64,000 nt of DNA from Tropicimonas sp. IMCC6043 (GTDB lineage Bacteria > Pseudomonadota > Alphaproteobacteria > Rhodobacterales > Rhodobacteraceae), in contig NZ_SELO01000023.1 of the NCBI RefSeq assembly GCF_004146235.1, forward strand, positions 1 to 64,000, written 5' to 3'. Both the position numbers and the translations under genes were made by a program. This document shows positions 16,950-27,161 of this stretch, one piece after another. Under the pieces are notes generated by a model. That model had not been told where the DNA came from and ran no database searches. It saw nothing but the letters and a program-made list of their open reading frames with translations. Each line of letters starts with the position of its first letter. Positions within the stretch are counted from its first letter, which is position 1.

Positions 16950-18170
16950 ATGATGAAGACGACAGTGAGACTGGGGCTGAGTGCCAGCCTTCTTGCGCTT
17001 GCGGCCAGCGCGGCCAGCGCCGAAAGCACGGTGCGTTTCTGGTACCATTTCGACAATGCGGACAACCCGATGGACGCGTTGATCGCAGCATTCGAAGAGG
17101 CCAATCCCGATATAACGATCGAGGCCGAGAACGTCCCCTGGAACAGCTACTACGACACGCTCTATACCTCGATCGTCGGTGGCAACGCGCCGGACGCGGC
17201 GATGGTCAAGATGTTCGCGCAGCCGCGACTTCTCGAAATGGGCGCGCTTGAGCCGCTCGGCGAGCGGATCGACGCGTGGGACGGCAAGGCCGACATGCTG
17301 GACAATCTGCTTGATTTGACCCGCGGCGATGACGGCGAGAACTACTATCTGCCGGTGCAGTATGTAGCACTCTATCTCTACTACCGTGCGGACATGTTCG
17401 ACGAGCTGGGACTGAGCGTCCCCACAACCTGCGACGAATTCCGCGACGTTGCCAAGGCGCTCACGCGGGATACCAATGGTGACGGCCAGATGGATGTCTA
17501 TGGCTTCGGCTTCCGGGGCGGCAAGGGCGGGCATGACCACTGGGCCAGCTTCACGCTCGGCCGTGACGGAGTCAGCCTCGTGGACGGAATGGACTCCGAA
17601 GCAGCACTCGAGGGCACCCAGTTCGTGGTCGACCTCTTCCGCGAGGACGGCGTCTTCCCACCATCGGCCCCCAATGACGGGTTCCAGGAGATCATCGGGG
17701 CCTTCAAGGCCGGCACGACGGCCATGACGATCCACCACATCGGATCGGCCAACGGCATGGTCGAAGCGCTCGGCGACAAGGTCTCCGCGGCGCCGGTCCC
17801 GGAATGCGGCGGCGGCCACTGGACTGCCTTCGGCGACGAGAGCACGGCGGTCTTTTCCACGGCAGAGGACAAGGACGCCGCGTGGAAATGGATCTCGTTC
17901 CTCTCGACTGCCGGAAACAACACCATGTTCAACGAGGCCACGGGACAGCTTCCGGTCACCAAGACCGACAGCGCGAAATGGTCATTGCACCCCGAGCGTT
18001 TCGTCACGGCGACGATGGAGTCACTGCCCTTCGCCAATCTCCTGCCGAACCGCTCCGAAACCTCGGATTTCGTCAACACGGTCTGGCCAGTGGCGATGCA
18101 GCGTGCCCTCACGGGGGAAATCACCGCGGCCGAGATGAACGCCGAGATTGCCGAACTCTTCGGGCAGTGA
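16950..18170 (+). CDS. Extracellular sugar-binding protein (family 1), ABC importer
   Basis: A 406-residue binding protein of the MalE/UgpB class. A Sec signal peptide ends near ASAASA (about residue 24). The mature domain starts STVRFWYHFDNADNP, and NVPWNSYYDTLYTSI and ATGQLPVTKTD are typical family blocks. Two adjacent ATG codons (16950 and 16953) follow GGGAGGAAACG. It is followed by a hairpin and two MalFG-type permeases. The ligand cannot be read, although the downstream ketose-epimerase-like and dehydrogenase genes suggest a monosaccharide or polyol. Confidence 0.87.
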   Translation: MMKTTVRLGLSASLLALAASAASAESTVRFWYHFDNADNPMDALIAAFEEANPDITIEAENVPWNSYYDTLYTSIVGGNAPDAAMVKMFAQPRLLEMGALEPLGERIDAWDGKADMLDNLLDLTRGDDGENYYLPVQYVALYLYYRADMFDELGLSVPTTCDEFRDVAKALTRDTNGDGQMDVYGFGFRGGKGGHDHWASFTLGRDGVSLVDGMDSEAALEGTQFVVDLFREDGVFPPSAPNDGFQEIIGAFKAGTTAMTIHHIGSANGMVEALGDKVSAAPVPECGGGHWTAFGDESTAVFSTAEDKDAAWKWISFLSTAGNNTMFNEATGQLPVTKTDSAKWSLHPERFVTATMESLPFANLLPNRSETSDFVNTVWPVAMQRALTGEITAAEMNAEIAELFGQ

Positions 18171-18188
18171 AAACCACGCAAAGAGCGG

Positions 18189-18207
18189 GGCGGCGGCATC
18201 CGTCGCC
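18189..18207 (+). terminator. Intercistronic hairpin after the sugar-binding-protein gene
   Basis: GGCGGCGG (18189-18196) pairs with CCGTCGCC (18200-18207), 8 bp with one G-U, loop CAT, 19 bp after the stop codon. It lacks a T-run. It is likely an mRNA-stabilising or attenuating structure between binding protein and permease. Confidence 0.55.
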
Positions 18208-18257
18208 TCGCGAAATCATGCTGCCCGACCAATCGGCCCAAAAGAGCCCGACGCCCC

Positions 18258-19184
18258 ATGAGTGCCACTGATCCTTCGCAATACGACGTGCCTGAACGTC
18301 CGGTTCGCCGATCTCTGGCCCGGCAGGTCCTGCCATACGCCATGCTGTCCCCGGCGGTTCTGGTCACGCTCGCCATCGTCTTCCTGCCGATGATCCAGAC
18401 TGCGTGGATGAGCCTGCATGAATACGTTCTGTTCCGTCCGAAGGAGTTCGACTTCATCGGGCTGGAAAATTTCCGCGCCGTCCTCGGCGACGAAGTCTTC
18501 TGGATCTCGCTTCGTCACACGCTGATCTGGATCGGCATCACTGTTCCCGCCCAACTTCTGCTCGGCCTCGTGACGGCGCTGCTACTCAACCAGAGCTTCC
18601 CGTGGCGGCCTCTGGCCAGGGCGCTGATCATCATCCCCTGGGCGCTGCCCTCGGTGGTGATCGCGCTGATGTGGGCCTGGATCTACGACAGCAACTACGG
18701 CGTGATGAACGACTTCCTGCTACGGCTGGGACTCATCCAGCGCTCCATGCCCTGGCTTGCCGATCCCGATACCGCCCTCGGTGCCATCATGCTGACGCTC
18801 ACCTGGCAGGGTTTTCCCTTCTTCGCTGTGATGATCCTCGCCGGCCTTCAGGCTATTCCGAAAAGCTACTATGAGGCCGCCTCGATCGACGGCGCCTCCA
18901 CTTGGCGGCAGTTCCGCCACATCACCCTGCCCGGCATCTCTGGCGTGCTCGTCACTGCCGTCCTGCTCCGCGTCATCTGGGTGGCCAATTCCTTCGACGT
19001 GATCTTCGTGATGACCGGCGGCGGCCCGGGCTACGCGACATACACGCTGCCGCTCTACGCGTTCATCAAGGCCCGCACCAACCTCGACTTCGGCTACGGC
19101 TCCGCGCTGGCCGTCACCTTCACGATCTTGCTGATGATAATCGTCGTGATCTACCTGCGGCGCACCGGAAAGGCGCTTCGCTGA
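18258..19184 (+). CDS. Sugar ABC transporter permease, MalF type
   Basis: A 308-residue permease with about six membrane segments. The EAA loop reads YYEAASIDGASTWRQFRHIT followed by LPGI near residue 210, the contact site for the MalK-type ATPase. The N-terminus has a ~25-residue cytoplasmic segment before the first helix. The ribosome site before the ATG is weak. The stop overlaps the next permease start by one base (TGATG). Confidence 0.88.
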   Translation: MSATDPSQYDVPERPVRRSLARQVLPYAMLSPAVLVTLAIVFLPMIQTAWMSLHEYVLFRPKEFDFIGLENFRAVLGDEVFWISLRHTLIWIGITVPAQLLLGLVTALLLNQSFPWRPLARALIIIPWALPSVVIALMWAWIYDSNYGVMNDFLLRLGLIQRSMPWLADPDTALGAIMLTLTWQGFPFFAVMILAGLQAIPKSYYEAASIDGASTWRQFRHITLPGISGVLVTAVLLRVIWVANSFDVIFVMTGGGPGYATYTLPLYAFIKARTNLDFGYGSALAVTFTILLMIIVVIYLRRTGKALR

Positions 19185-20017
19185 TGGCTCTCAAGCGCAA
19201 GTCCCTTCGCCGCCGTATCCTGACAGTAGACCTGCCGATGCTGGCGGTCCTCGTCTTCACCCTCGGCCCCTATCTCTGGATGTTCCTGACATCGATCACG
19301 CCTGAGAACCGGCTATTCACCGAAGGCCCCTCGATCGCGGGCGCCACGCTAGAGAATTACACCCGGCTCTTCCGCACCGTGGGCTTCGCCGACAACCTGC
19401 TCGACAGTTTCATCGTCGCCAGCGGAACGGTTGTCGTCGGCCTGTCGCTCTCGGTCACCGCGGCCTATTCGTTCTCCCGGTTTTCCTTCCGTGGGCGCCG
19501 CGCGCTGATGATGCAGTTCCTGCTCATCAACATGTTCCCTCTGGTGCTGCTGATCCTGCCGCTCTTCGTGCTGATGCGGGTGCTGGGCCTGCTCGACAGC
19601 CACCTTGCCCTCATCATCGCCAATTCCACGATCGCCATCCCTTTCTCGGTCTGGATGATGACGAGCTACATGAACGGCATCCCCCGGTCCCTCGACGAAG
19701 CCGCGATGACAGACGGATGCACACGGCTCGGTGCCATGCGGCGGGTCGTGCTGCCGCTCTGCCTGCCGGGGATCATCGCCACGGGCATCTACATCTTCAT
19801 CACCGCCTGGAACGAATACCTCTACGCCCTGACGCTCGGGGGCCGCAACGTGCGAACTATCACTGTCGCCGTGCAGACGCTGATCGGCGAATACGAGGTG
19901 CAATGGGGTCTGCTGACCGCAGGCGGAATCGTCGGCGCGATGCCGGCCACCGTGCTGTTCCTGCTGGTACAGAAACGCCTGATCTCCGGCCTTACCCAGG
20001 GCGCGGTCAAGGGCTGA
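19184..20017 (+). CDS. Sugar ABC transporter permease, MalG type
   Basis: A 277-residue permease with six predicted membrane helices and the EAA motif [20 protein letters not shown] near residue 180. The start at 19184 shares a base with the preceding stop. A longer frame from 18902 lies inside the other permease and was rejected. Together with 18258-19184 it forms the heterodimeric channel of this importer. Confidence 0.88.
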   Translation: MALKRKSLRRRILTVDLPMLAVLVFTLGPYLWMFLTSITPENRLFTEGPSIAGATLENYTRLFRTVGFADNLLDSFIVASGTVVVGLSLSVTAAYSFSRFSFRGRRALMMQFLLINMFPLVLLILPLFVLMRVLGLLDSHLALIIANSTIAIPFSVWMMTSYMNGIPRSLDEAAMTDGCTRLGAMRRVVLPLCLPGIIATGIYIFITAWNEYLYALTLGGRNVRTITVAVQTLIGEYEVQWGLLTAGGIVGAMPATVLFLLVQKRLISGLTQGAVKG

Positions 20018-20036
20018 GACAGGAAAGGAAGACCAC

Positions 20037-20924
20037 TTGGACAACCCCGTCGGCATCATCTCGATGCAGTTCATCCGGCCCTTCACGCGGAAGGACCTGC
20101 ACTATTTCGCGCATTCGAAGGCGCTCGGCTTCGACTTCGTCGAACTCCTGGTGCCGGAGCCGGAGGACGATCTCGCACCGGCCGACGTCCGCCAGGCGGC
20201 GGGGGATGCCGGGATCGATATCGTCCTTGCGGCACGGGTGAACCCGCAGCGCTCTATCGCCTCGGACGACCCCGCCGCCCGGCAAGGTGGGCTGGACTAC
20301 CTGAAGACCTGCATCGAGGTCGCGGAGGCCATCGGCGCCCGGATCGTCGGCGGCCCGCTCTACGGCGAACCGATGGTCTTCGCCGGACGGCCGCCGCTGC
20401 CTCGAACCGACGAGGACATCGCCGCACGCGCCGCCCGTACCGTCGAGGGGCTCGCCGCCGTCGCGCCGCTGGCCCGTGCCGCTGGCAAGGTCTTTGCCGT
20501 GGAGCCGCTCAACCGGTTCGAGACGGACATTCTCTCCACCACCCGGCAGGCCATCGAAGTGGTCGACGCGGTGGATGATGCCGGCCTCGGTATCATGCTC
20601 GACACGTTCCACATGAACATGGAGGAACGCTCCATTCCGGACGCGATCCGCGCCGCTGGCTCGCGGATCGTCCATTTCCAGGCGAACGAGAACCACCGCG
20701 GTCATCCTGGAACAGGCCACCTCGACTGGCCCGCAATCTGCAGGGCGCTTGCAGAAGTGAACTACAAGGGCCCCGTCTCGCTCGAACCGTTCCGGCGCGC
20801 CGACGATCGCGTGGCACTGCCAATTGCCCACTGGCGCGCCCCGAGAGAGGACGAGAGCGACAAGCTGAAAGCCGGCCTCGGCGTGATCCGGTCAGCGCTG
20901 GCTCTCGCGGAGGTGGATCAATGA
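20037..20924 (+). CDS. Sugar isomerase/epimerase, D-tagatose/D-psicose 3-epimerase-like
   Basis: A 295-residue TIM-barrel protein. Candidate metal ligands occur in the expected order: Glu in [11 protein letters not shown], Asp in [11 protein letters not shown], His in [15 protein letters not shown] and Glu in VSLEPF. This is the ketose 3-epimerase pattern, and the second Glu acts as the catalytic base in that family. Translation appears to begin at TTG (20037) with AGGAAAGGAAG 8 bp upstream; no ATG gives the full N-terminal strand. The stop overlaps the next gene by ATGA. It would interconvert the imported ketose or a derivative in the cytoplasm; the substrate is unassigned. Confidence 0.78.
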   Translation: MDNPVGIISMQFIRPFTRKDLHYFAHSKALGFDFVELLVPEPEDDLAPADVRQAAGDAGIDIVLAARVNPQRSIASDDPAARQGGLDYLKTCIEVAEAIGARIVGGPLYGEPMVFAGRPPLPRTDEDIAARAARTVEGLAAVAPLARAAGKVFAVEPLNRFETDILSTTRQAIEVVDAVDDAGLGIMLDTFHMNMEERSIPDAIRAAGSRIVHFQANENHRGHPGTGHLDWPAICRALAEVNYKGPVSLEPFRRADDRVALPIAHWRAPREDESDKLKAGLGVIRSALALAEVDQ

Positions 20925-21919
20925 CCCTGAATATCGGTTGGATCGGCTGTGGCAGGCATGCGCGCCAGATGCTTTTGCCACGCCTGCCAGATCACGGAAT
21001 CCGGTTGACTGCCCTGTGCGACAGCGATCGTGCCGCGATGGCAGCGACCGCGCAAGCCTACGGTGTTGCTGACTGCTACAGCGACTTCCGGGACCTGTTG
21101 CGGCATCCCGGGCTGGACGCTGTCGGCATGGCTGTCGGCCCGGATATCCATCAGGCTGCCGCAATCGCTGCGTTGGAACGCGGCTTGCCCGTTTTCATGG
21201 AGAAACCTCCTGCCGCGACCGCCGCCGGCGCGAAGGAGGTGGCCGCTGCTGCGCGGAAGGCCGGCAAGCCGGTGATCGTGGGCTTCATGAAGCGCTATTC
21301 CAGCGGCAACCGCATCGCGATGAACCTGCTCAAGAAAGCGAATTTCGGCCCGATCCTTGGCATAACCGGAAGCTATCTGACTGCGCCCACCTATTTCGAG
21401 GGCGAGCCGGACTACACAGGCTTCTTTCTGCATCACTGCGTCCACTACATGGACCTCGTCCCCTGGTTTGCGTCCAGCGAATTCGCCGAGCTGAGTGTCC
21501 GAAAGGTCAGCCCGGCGCCGGGCCGGCTTCTGCTGCACCTCGGCTTCACGACCGAGGCGGGCGCGATCGGCAACATCGTCATGGGAACGGTCCAGTCCCG
21601 GGGAACCCCGATGGAGGAGATCCGGATCATGGGCGATCACAAGCGGATCGAGGTGGACAATATCGTCAACGTCGAACTCCACCGGGACCCGCCATTCAAA
21701 GCCGACGATCCCGCGGCGACTCTCGACGACACCGTGGACACCCTGACCTGGCAACCCAATTTCACAGCGGCGGCCAATGAGGACCACAAGGGCTATAGCG
21801 GGCTACTCGCCGATGCCGCTGCGGTCCTGAGAGGAGAGAGCCGCGACGCACCGACGATCGAAGACGGAGTTCTCGCGATGGAGCGCCTGGAGCGTATGAT
21901 CGCGTTGATCGAGAAGTAG
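20921..21919 (+). CDS. Gfo/Idh/MocA-family dehydrogenase
   Basis: A 332-residue oxidoreductase: Rossmann motif [21 protein letters not shown] near residue 92, and a substrate-domain segment [12 protein letters not shown] containing His and Asp that may be catalytic. It is the last gene of the GntR-controlled operon, coupled by ATGA to the epimerase. A dehydrogenase next to an epimerase and a sugar importer indicates a short oxidative entry pathway for a rare sugar. It is the fourth member of this family in the first 22 kb. Confidence 0.8.
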   Translation: MTLNIGWIGCGRHARQMLLPRLPDHGIRLTALCDSDRAAMAATAQAYGVADCYSDFRDLLRHPGLDAVGMAVGPDIHQAAAIAALERGLPVFMEKPPAATAAGAKEVAAAARKAGKPVIVGFMKRYSSGNRIAMNLLKKANFGPILGITGSYLTAPTYFEGEPDYTGFFLHHCVHYMDLVPWFASSEFAELSVRKVSPAPGRLLLHLGFTTEAGAIGNIVMGTVQSRGTPMEEIRIMGDHKRIEVDNIVNVELHRDPPFKADDPAATLDDTVDTLTWQPNFTAAANEDHKGYSGLLADAAAVLRGESRDAPTIEDGVLAMERLERMIALIEK

Positions 21920-22144
21920 ACGGGTCGTGTATTATCCCGACCTACCTATGGCGGCCCATTGCGAAGTGGTTCAAAACGAATTGTCGTCGCGCACGCCTTG
22001 ATTGCCCCTGGTTCCGCCGCAAACCGCGCGAATCCTCACACGTCCCGCAGGGCGTCGGTTCCCGCCTTCCGGATCGGTGCAGTGGCCTCTGAGGCGAGAT
22101 GAGCCTAAGATCGCTGCCGAGCTTTCCGGATAGGAAAAGGGTCC

Positions 22145-23059
22145 GTGGCCTTCACGCTTCGACAGGTTCAGTATTTCGTCGCTGTTGCGGAGCACGGCTC
22201 CATCAGCCACGCGGCGCAGGCGCTGTCGATTTCTCAATCCTCAGTGACAGAGGCTGTTCGATTTCTTGAAGACGATCTCGGCGTCAAGTTGTTTGACCGG
22301 CACGCGAGGGGTCTCAGCATTACTCATAAGGGCCACCAGTTCCTCCGGCACGCGACGTCGATTCTTTCGGAAGTCTCGGGCGCGCGCAGGGCACTGGAGA
22401 TCGAAGGCGAGGAGATTACCGGGACGCTTCACCTTGGCGTCACGTCTCTGATGGCTGGCTATGTCATGTCGGATCTCCTGGCGCGGTACCGGCGTGCGAA
22501 TCCGCTCGTCGAAGTCTCGGCGATCGAGGACAATGGCGAGTATCTCGAACACCTGCTGGTCGGTGGCGAGCTGGACGTGGCAGTCATGGTCACGTCAAAC
22601 CTGAGCGATCGGATGGCACTTCAGGTGGAGATCCTCGAGGTCTCGCCCTATCGCCTCTGGTTGCCGATCGGGCATCGGCTGGTCGCTGAGGATTCGATCA
22701 CGCTCGATGATCTGACCGGCGAACAGCTGATCATGCTGGACATCGACGAGATGGGCGAAGCGGCCGTCAAATTGCTGTCGGCACTCGGAACCCGGCCGAA
22801 GATCGCATTTCGCACCAAGTCGGTCGAGGCGGTTCGCAGCCTGGCGGCCACCGGCGCCGGAATCGCGCTTCTGCCGGACCTCGTATACCGTCCATGGTCG
22901 CTCGAGGGGGACCGGATCGTCTCGCGGGACGTCTCCGGGTCGCTGCCAGTGGTTCAGGTTGGGATGGCCTGGAGAAAGGGCTCACCCCTTTCCAAGGCGG
23001 CGCGGGATTTCATCACGATTGCTCAGGAACATCGATCTGTCAGGGACCGCCAGAAGTAG
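22145..23059 (+). CDS. LysR-family regulator
   Basis: A 304-residue LysR-type regulator. The HTH is at residues 4-60 (LRQVQYFVAVAEHGSISHAA, SQSSVTEAVRFLEDDLG), followed by a substrate-binding domain with two Rossmann-like lobes. The start is GTG at 22145, because no in-frame ATG precedes the conserved first helix. It is codirectional with the polyamine-type transport operon, and a 17-bp inverted repeat with an ATC-N9-GAT LysR box lies immediately after its stop. The 225 bp upstream hold no gene; TTTCC-GGATA-GGAAA near 22125 may be part of its own promoter control. Confidence 0.85.
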   Translation: MAFTLRQVQYFVAVAEHGSISHAAQALSISQSSVTEAVRFLEDDLGVKLFDRHARGLSITHKGHQFLRHATSILSEVSGARRALEIEGEEITGTLHLGVTSLMAGYVMSDLLARYRRANPLVEVSAIEDNGEYLEHLLVGGELDVAVMVTSNLSDRMALQVEILEVSPYRLWLPIGHRLVAEDSITLDDLTGEQLIMLDIDEMGEAAVKLLSALGTRPKIAFRTKSVEAVRSLAATGAGIALLPDLVYRPWSLEGDRIVSRDVSGSLPVVQVGMAWRKGSPLSKAARDFITIAQEHRSVRDRQK

Positions 23060-23060
23060 G

Positions 23061-23077
23061 TATCGGATTTTCCGATA
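23061..23077. promoter_or_regulatory. Inverted repeat with LysR box (ATC-N9-GAT)
   Basis: TATCGGA and TCCGATA flank a TTT spacer, giving ATC-N9-GAT, the classical LysR-box spacing. It is 2 bp after the lysR stop and 106 bp upstream of the binding-protein start, a plausible activator site. A weak hairpin terminator is the alternative, but the stem is AT-rich and has no following T-run. Confidence 0.5.
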
Positions 23078-23182
23078 TCGATCATCTGAATTTTGAATTT
23101 GCGAACGTTGACGGCGGCGCGCATCCTTCGCGGCAATTCAGAAACCCATGAGGGTTCGGACTTACCCAACAGGAGAACGGAA

Positions 23183-24343
23183 ATGCGCGCTTCATCCCAG
23201 AAAACAATTCTACTTGCCACGGTGAGCCTTGTCGCGACCCAGGCATTCGCCGCCGACATGCTGACCGAAATCGGCCCCGGCGAGGGTCAGGTGAACATCG
23301 TGGCCTGGCCGGGCTACATCGAGCGCGGCGAGACCGACGCCGCCTTTGACTGGGTCACCAAGTTCGAAGAGGCCACCGGCTGCATGGTCAACGTCAAGAC
23401 AGCCAATACCTCCGACGAGATGGTCGCGCTGATGAACGAGGGCGGCTTCGACCTCGTCACCGCGTCGGGCGATGCCTCGCTGCGCATGATCGCTGGCAAG
23501 CGGGTGCAGCCGATCAACACGGACCTGATCCCGAGTTGGAGCACAATCGACGACCGCCTGAAGGAAGCGCCATGGCATTTCGTGGACGGCACCCATTATG
23601 GTACGCCCTACATGTGGGGCCCGAATGTGCTGATGTACAACACCGAGGCCTTCCCGGAAGCGCCGACCAGCTGGTCGGTGGTGTTCGAGGAAACCACGCT
23701 GGCGGACGGCCAGAGCAACAAGGGCCGCGTGCAGGCGTATGACGGCCCGATCCACATCGCGGATGCCGCCAACTACCTGATGGCCCACCAGCCCGAACTT
23801 GGCATCACCTCGCCCTACGAGCTGAACCAGGAGCAGTACGATGCTGCGCTCAACCTGCTGCGCGGCCAGCGCGAGTTGGTGTCCCGCTATTGGCACGACG
23901 CGTTCATCCAGATCGACGACTTCAAGAACGAAGGCATGGTCGCTTCCGGCTCCTGGCCGTTCCAGGTGAACCTGCTGCAGGCAGACGGCGTGCCGGTCGC
24001 CTCGGTGATCCCAGAAGAGGGTGCCACGGGCTGGGCCGACACCACGATGATGCATGCCGAGGCCGAGAACCCGAACTGCTCCTACATGTGGATGGAGCAC
24101 ACGCTGTCCTCGAACCTGCAATCCGACCTCTCGGTCTGGTTTGGCGCCAACCCGTCTGTGCCCGCCGCCTGTTCTGACGGCAGCGGCATGCAGACCGCCG
24201 AGGGTTGCACCACCAACGGCATGGACGATTTCGAGAAGATCAAGTTCTGGCAGACTCCTGTCAGCAAGTGCGAGAGCCAGGGCGAGTGCGTGCCCTACTA
24301 CCGTTGGGTTTCGGACTACATCGGCGTGATCGGCGGCCGCTGA
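23183..24343 (+). CDS. Polyamine-type ABC transporter periplasmic binding protein (PotD/PotF-like)
   Basis: A 386-residue binding protein with a signal peptide ending at FAADM (about residue 24). Mature blocks VNIVAWPGYIERG, GGFDLVTASGDAS and PYMWGPNVLMYN are typical of the spermidine/putrescine binding class. The start at 23183 follows AGGAG; the frame extending to 23093 is non-coding in character. Six cysteines cluster in the last third (PNCSYMW, AACSDG, EGCTTNG, KCESQGEC), which may form disulfides. The downstream aldehyde dehydrogenase of the putrescine-degradation type supports a polyamine or related amine ligand. Confidence 0.85.
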   Translation: MRASSQKTILLATVSLVATQAFAADMLTEIGPGEGQVNIVAWPGYIERGETDAAFDWVTKFEEATGCMVNVKTANTSDEMVALMNEGGFDLVTASGDASLRMIAGKRVQPINTDLIPSWSTIDDRLKEAPWHFVDGTHYGTPYMWGPNVLMYNTEAFPEAPTSWSVVFEETTLADGQSNKGRVQAYDGPIHIADAANYLMAHQPELGITSPYELNQEQYDAALNLLRGQRELVSRYWHDAFIQIDDFKNEGMVASGSWPFQVNLLQADGVPVASVIPEEGATGWADTTMMHAEAENPNCSYMWMEHTLSSNLQSDLSVWFGANPSVPAACSDGSGMQTAEGCTTNGMDDFEKIKFWQTPVSKCESQGECVPYYRWVSDYIGVIGGR

Positions 24344-24364
24344 CCCGACAAACACGGCCACTCA

Positions 24365-24389
24365 CCCCATCGCCCTTTGGGCGGTGGGG
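24365..24389 (+). terminator. Intercistronic hairpin after the polyamine-binding-protein gene
   Basis: CCCCATCGCCC (24365-24375) pairs with GGGCGGTGGGG (24379-24389), 11 bp with one G-U, loop TTT. It stands between the binding-protein stop and the ATPase start, as in the two other ABC operons to its left. Confidence 0.7.
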
Positions 24390-24406
24390 CCTCCCAAGAG
24401 TAATAC

Positions 24407-25408
24407 ATGAATACAGCAGCAGTAAGATTCAAAGGCGTTTCGCGCCACTATGGCTCCGTGCGCGCCGTCGATGAAGTGGACCTGAGCATTGCCGAAGGCG
24501 AGTTCTTTGCGATGCTTGGCCCCTCTGGTTCCGGCAAGACCACGTGCCTCCGCCTGATCGCCGGTTTCGACCAGCCGACTGCCGGCGAGATAACGATCTT
24601 TGGCGAGGATACCCGCGGCGTTCCACCCTACAAGCGCCACGTCAACACGGTGTTCCAAGACTACGCGCTGTTTCCGCACATGAACGTGCTCGACAACGTC
24701 GCCTACGGCCTGATGATTGCCGGCATGCCGAAGGCCGAGCGGCACAAGAGGGCCGAGGGCGCGCTTGAGCTTGTGGCCCTGCCGGGATTCGGGGGGCGCA
24801 AGCCTTCCGAGCTTTCGGGCGGCCAGCGGCAGCGCGTCGCGCTTGCCCGGGCGCTGATCAACGAACCTCGCGTCCTTCTGCTCGACGAGCCGCTCGGCGC
24901 GCTCGACCTCAAGCTGCGCGAACAGATGCAGCAGGAACTGAAAGACCTGCAGCGCAAGCTCGGCATCACCTTCATCTTCGTTACCCACGACCAGGGCGAG
25001 GCCCTGTCGATGGCCGACCGTGTCGCCGTGTTCAACGACGGCAAGATCGTGCAGATCGGCAAGCCCGAGGACGTCTATTACCGCCCGGAAGTGCCCTTCG
25101 TGGCCGATTTCGTCGGCTCCTCCAACGTGCTGCCGCCGCATGTGGTCGAAAAGATCGCCGGCAAGTGGACCCATGCCAGCGTGCGCCCCGAGGCGGTGTC
25201 GCTGGTGGATGCGGGTCTTGGCGTCGACGGGCTGCATGCGACCGTGCATTCGACCGCCTTCCTCGGCACAGCGACGCGGGTTTCGCTCGACCTCGACGGG
25301 TTCTCGATGGTCGCGCTGCTGCCCAAGGGCACGCGCATCCCCGAAACCGGCGAACAGGTCCATGTCAAATGGTCCCCCGAGGACCTGCACCTGATGGATA
25401 CCGCCTGA
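24407..25408 (+). CDS. Polyamine-type ABC transporter ATP-binding protein (PotA-like)
   Basis: A 333-residue ATPase: Walker A GPSGSGKTT near residue 39, [15 protein letters not shown], Walker B VLLLDEPLGALDLKLR, switch His in VTHDQGEALS, and a C-terminal TOBE domain (VHVKWSPEDLHLMD). The arrangement is that of PotA. Its stop overlaps the permease start by one base, so expression is coupled. Confidence 0.88.
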   Translation: MNTAAVRFKGVSRHYGSVRAVDEVDLSIAEGEFFAMLGPSGSGKTTCLRLIAGFDQPTAGEITIFGEDTRGVPPYKRHVNTVFQDYALFPHMNVLDNVAYGLMIAGMPKAERHKRAEGALELVALPGFGGRKPSELSGGQRQRVALARALINEPRVLLLDEPLGALDLKLREQMQQELKDLQRKLGITFIFVTHDQGEALSMADRVAVFNDGKIVQIGKPEDVYYRPEVPFVADFVGSSNVLPPHVVEKIAGKWTHASVRPEAVSLVDAGLGVDGLHATVHSTAFLGTATRVSLDLDGFSMVALLPKGTRIPETGEQVHVKWSPEDLHLMDTA

Positions 25409-26349
25409 TGAGCGAGCATGTCCTTGAAACCGAACGCTCCGGCGGGCTGAGAGGCATCTCGGATGTGCTGTGGCGCAATCCGCGGCTGGTGATCTTCCTG
25501 CTGCTGGCGCCGCCCGCGCTGTGGCTGGGCATCGTCTATCTGGGGTCCCTCTTCGCGCTCCTGGCGCAGAGCTTCTATTCCATCGACGAGTTCTCGGGGC
25601 TGATCCAATACGAGTTCACGCTCAAGACCTATGGCGAATTGTTCACACCCGCCAATTTCGACATAATCGTACGGACGGTAGTGATGTCGGCAAGCGTGAC
25701 CATTGCCGCCGCGATCATCGCCTTTCCCATCGCCTATTTCGCGGCACGTTACGCCAAGGGGAAATGGAAGGCGCTGTTCTACATCGGGGTCATGCTGCCG
25801 CTTTGGTCGAGCTACCTCGTCAAGGTCTACTCGTGGAAGTTGATTCTGGCCAAGGAAGGCATTCTCAACTGGCTGTTCGAGACGCTGCACCTGAGCTGGC
25901 TCTTGAACGCCTACCTCTCGATCCCGGTGATTGGAGGCAATTCCCTCTCGGTCAGTGCGACCGGCACATTCCTCGTGTTCCTCTATGTCTGGCTGCCGTT
26001 CATGGTGCTGCCGATCCAGGCATCGCTGGAACGCGTACCGCCCTCGATGCTCGAAGCCTCGGGGGACCTCGGAGCCTCGCCGCAGCAGACCTTCCGCCAT
26101 GTGCTGCTGCCATTGGCGCTGCCGGGGGTTATCGCCGGCTCGATCTTCACCTTCTCGCTGACGCTGGGCGACTACATCATCCCGCAGATCGTCGGCACCT
26201 CGCGCCGCTTCATCGGCCAGGCCGTCTATGCCTACCAGGGCACGGCCGGGAACATCCCGCTCGCCGCCGCCTTTGCCGTGGTGCCGATCGTCATCATGGC
26301 CTTCTACCTGTGGGTCGCAAAACGAAAGGGAGCCTTCGATGCGCTCTGA
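25408..26349 (+). CDS. Polyamine-type ABC permease (PotB-like)
   Basis: A 313-residue permease with six predicted helices and the EAA loop [20 protein letters not shown] near residue 218. The start at 25408 (TGATG with potA) is preferred over the upstream frame, which lies in another frame of the ATPase. Its 3' end overlaps the next permease by 11 bp. Confidence 0.88.
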   Translation: MSEHVLETERSGGLRGISDVLWRNPRLVIFLLLAPPALWLGIVYLGSLFALLAQSFYSIDEFSGLIQYEFTLKTYGELFTPANFDIIVRTVVMSASVTIAAAIIAFPIAYFAARYAKGKWKALFYIGVMLPLWSSYLVKVYSWKLILAKEGILNWLFETLHLSWLLNAYLSIPVIGGNSLSVSATGTFLVFLYVWLPFMVLPIQASLERVPPSMLEASGDLGASPQQTFRHVLLPLALPGVIAGSIFTFSLTLGDYIIPQIVGTSRRFIGQAVYAYQGTAGNIPLAAAFAVVPIVIMAFYLWVAKRKGAFDAL

Positions 26350-27145
26350 TCGCGCCCCCCTTGGCCTGAAGATCGCCGCCGGCGCCGGCCTCGCCTTCAT
26401 GCACCTGCCTATCGTGCTGATCTTCGTCTATGCGTTCACGACCGAGGACAAGTCCTACCAGTGGCCGCCCCCGGGGCTGACGCTGAAGTGGTTCGGTGTC
26501 ACCTGGAACCGCCCGGATGTCTGGGAGGCGCTGTCGCTGTCACTGCGAGTGGCCGCCATCTCGACCGCGATCGCGCTGGTGCTAGGCACGCTCTGCGCCG
26601 CCGCCGTCAGCCGGACGAAATTCTTCGGTCGCGAGGCGATCTCGCTCATGGTGATCCTGCCGATCGCCCTTCCGGGCATCATCACCGGCATCTCGCTGCG
26701 TTCGGCTTTCAACCTCGCCGACATCCCGTTCAGCTTTTGGACCATTGTGCTAGGCCACGCGACCTTCTGCGTCGTGGTCGTCTACAACAACGCCGTGGCG
26801 CGGTTCCGGCGCACCTCCGGGTCGCTTGTCGAGGCATCGATGGATCTCGGCGCGGACGGCTTTCAGACCTTCCGCCACGTGATCCTGCCCAACATTGCCA
26901 CTGCACTTCTGGCGGGCGGAATGCTCGCTTTCGCGCTCAGCTTCGACGAGGTGATCGTCACCACCTTCACCGCCGGACAGCAGCAGACGCTGCCGATCTG
27001 GATGCTGGAAGAACTGGTGCGCCCGCGTGAACGCCCCGTGACCAACGTTGTCGCCATGATGGTGGCGCTGGTCACGCTGCTGCCGATCCTCGGCGCCTAT
27101 TACCTGACCCGCGGCACGGACACCGTCGCCGGGCAGGGCAAATGA
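26339..27145 (+). CDS. Polyamine-type ABC permease (PotC-like)
   Basis: A 268-residue permease with six predicted helices and the EAA loop [20 protein letters not shown] near residue 168. The ATG at 26339 lies within the last codons of the PotB-like gene, an 11-bp overlap that fits translational coupling. It is followed after 16 bp by the aldehyde dehydrogenase gene. Confidence 0.88.
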   Translation: MRSDRAPLGLKIAAGAGLAFMHLPIVLIFVYAFTTEDKSYQWPPPGLTLKWFGVTWNRPDVWEALSLSLRVAAISTAIALVLGTLCAAAVSRTKFFGREAISLMVILPIALPGIITGISLRSAFNLADIPFSFWTIVLGHATFCVVVVYNNAVARFRRTSGSLVEASMDLGADGFQTFRHVILPNIATALLAGGMLAFALSFDEVIVTTFTAGQQQTLPIWMLEELVRPRERPVTNVVAMMVALVTLLPILGAYYLTRGTDTVAGQGK

Positions 27146-27161
27146 CAACAGGGAGATATAC

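Noticed and set aside
15762-17819. 685-codon minus-strand frame
   Set aside because: It covers the hydrolase and binding-protein genes in antisense, has low-complexity Arg-rich composition, and no family motifs.
21920-22144. Small minus-strand gene (21971-22237) upstream of lysR
   Set aside because: It overlaps the lysR start, has no ribosome site or family feature, and looks like a shadow frame.
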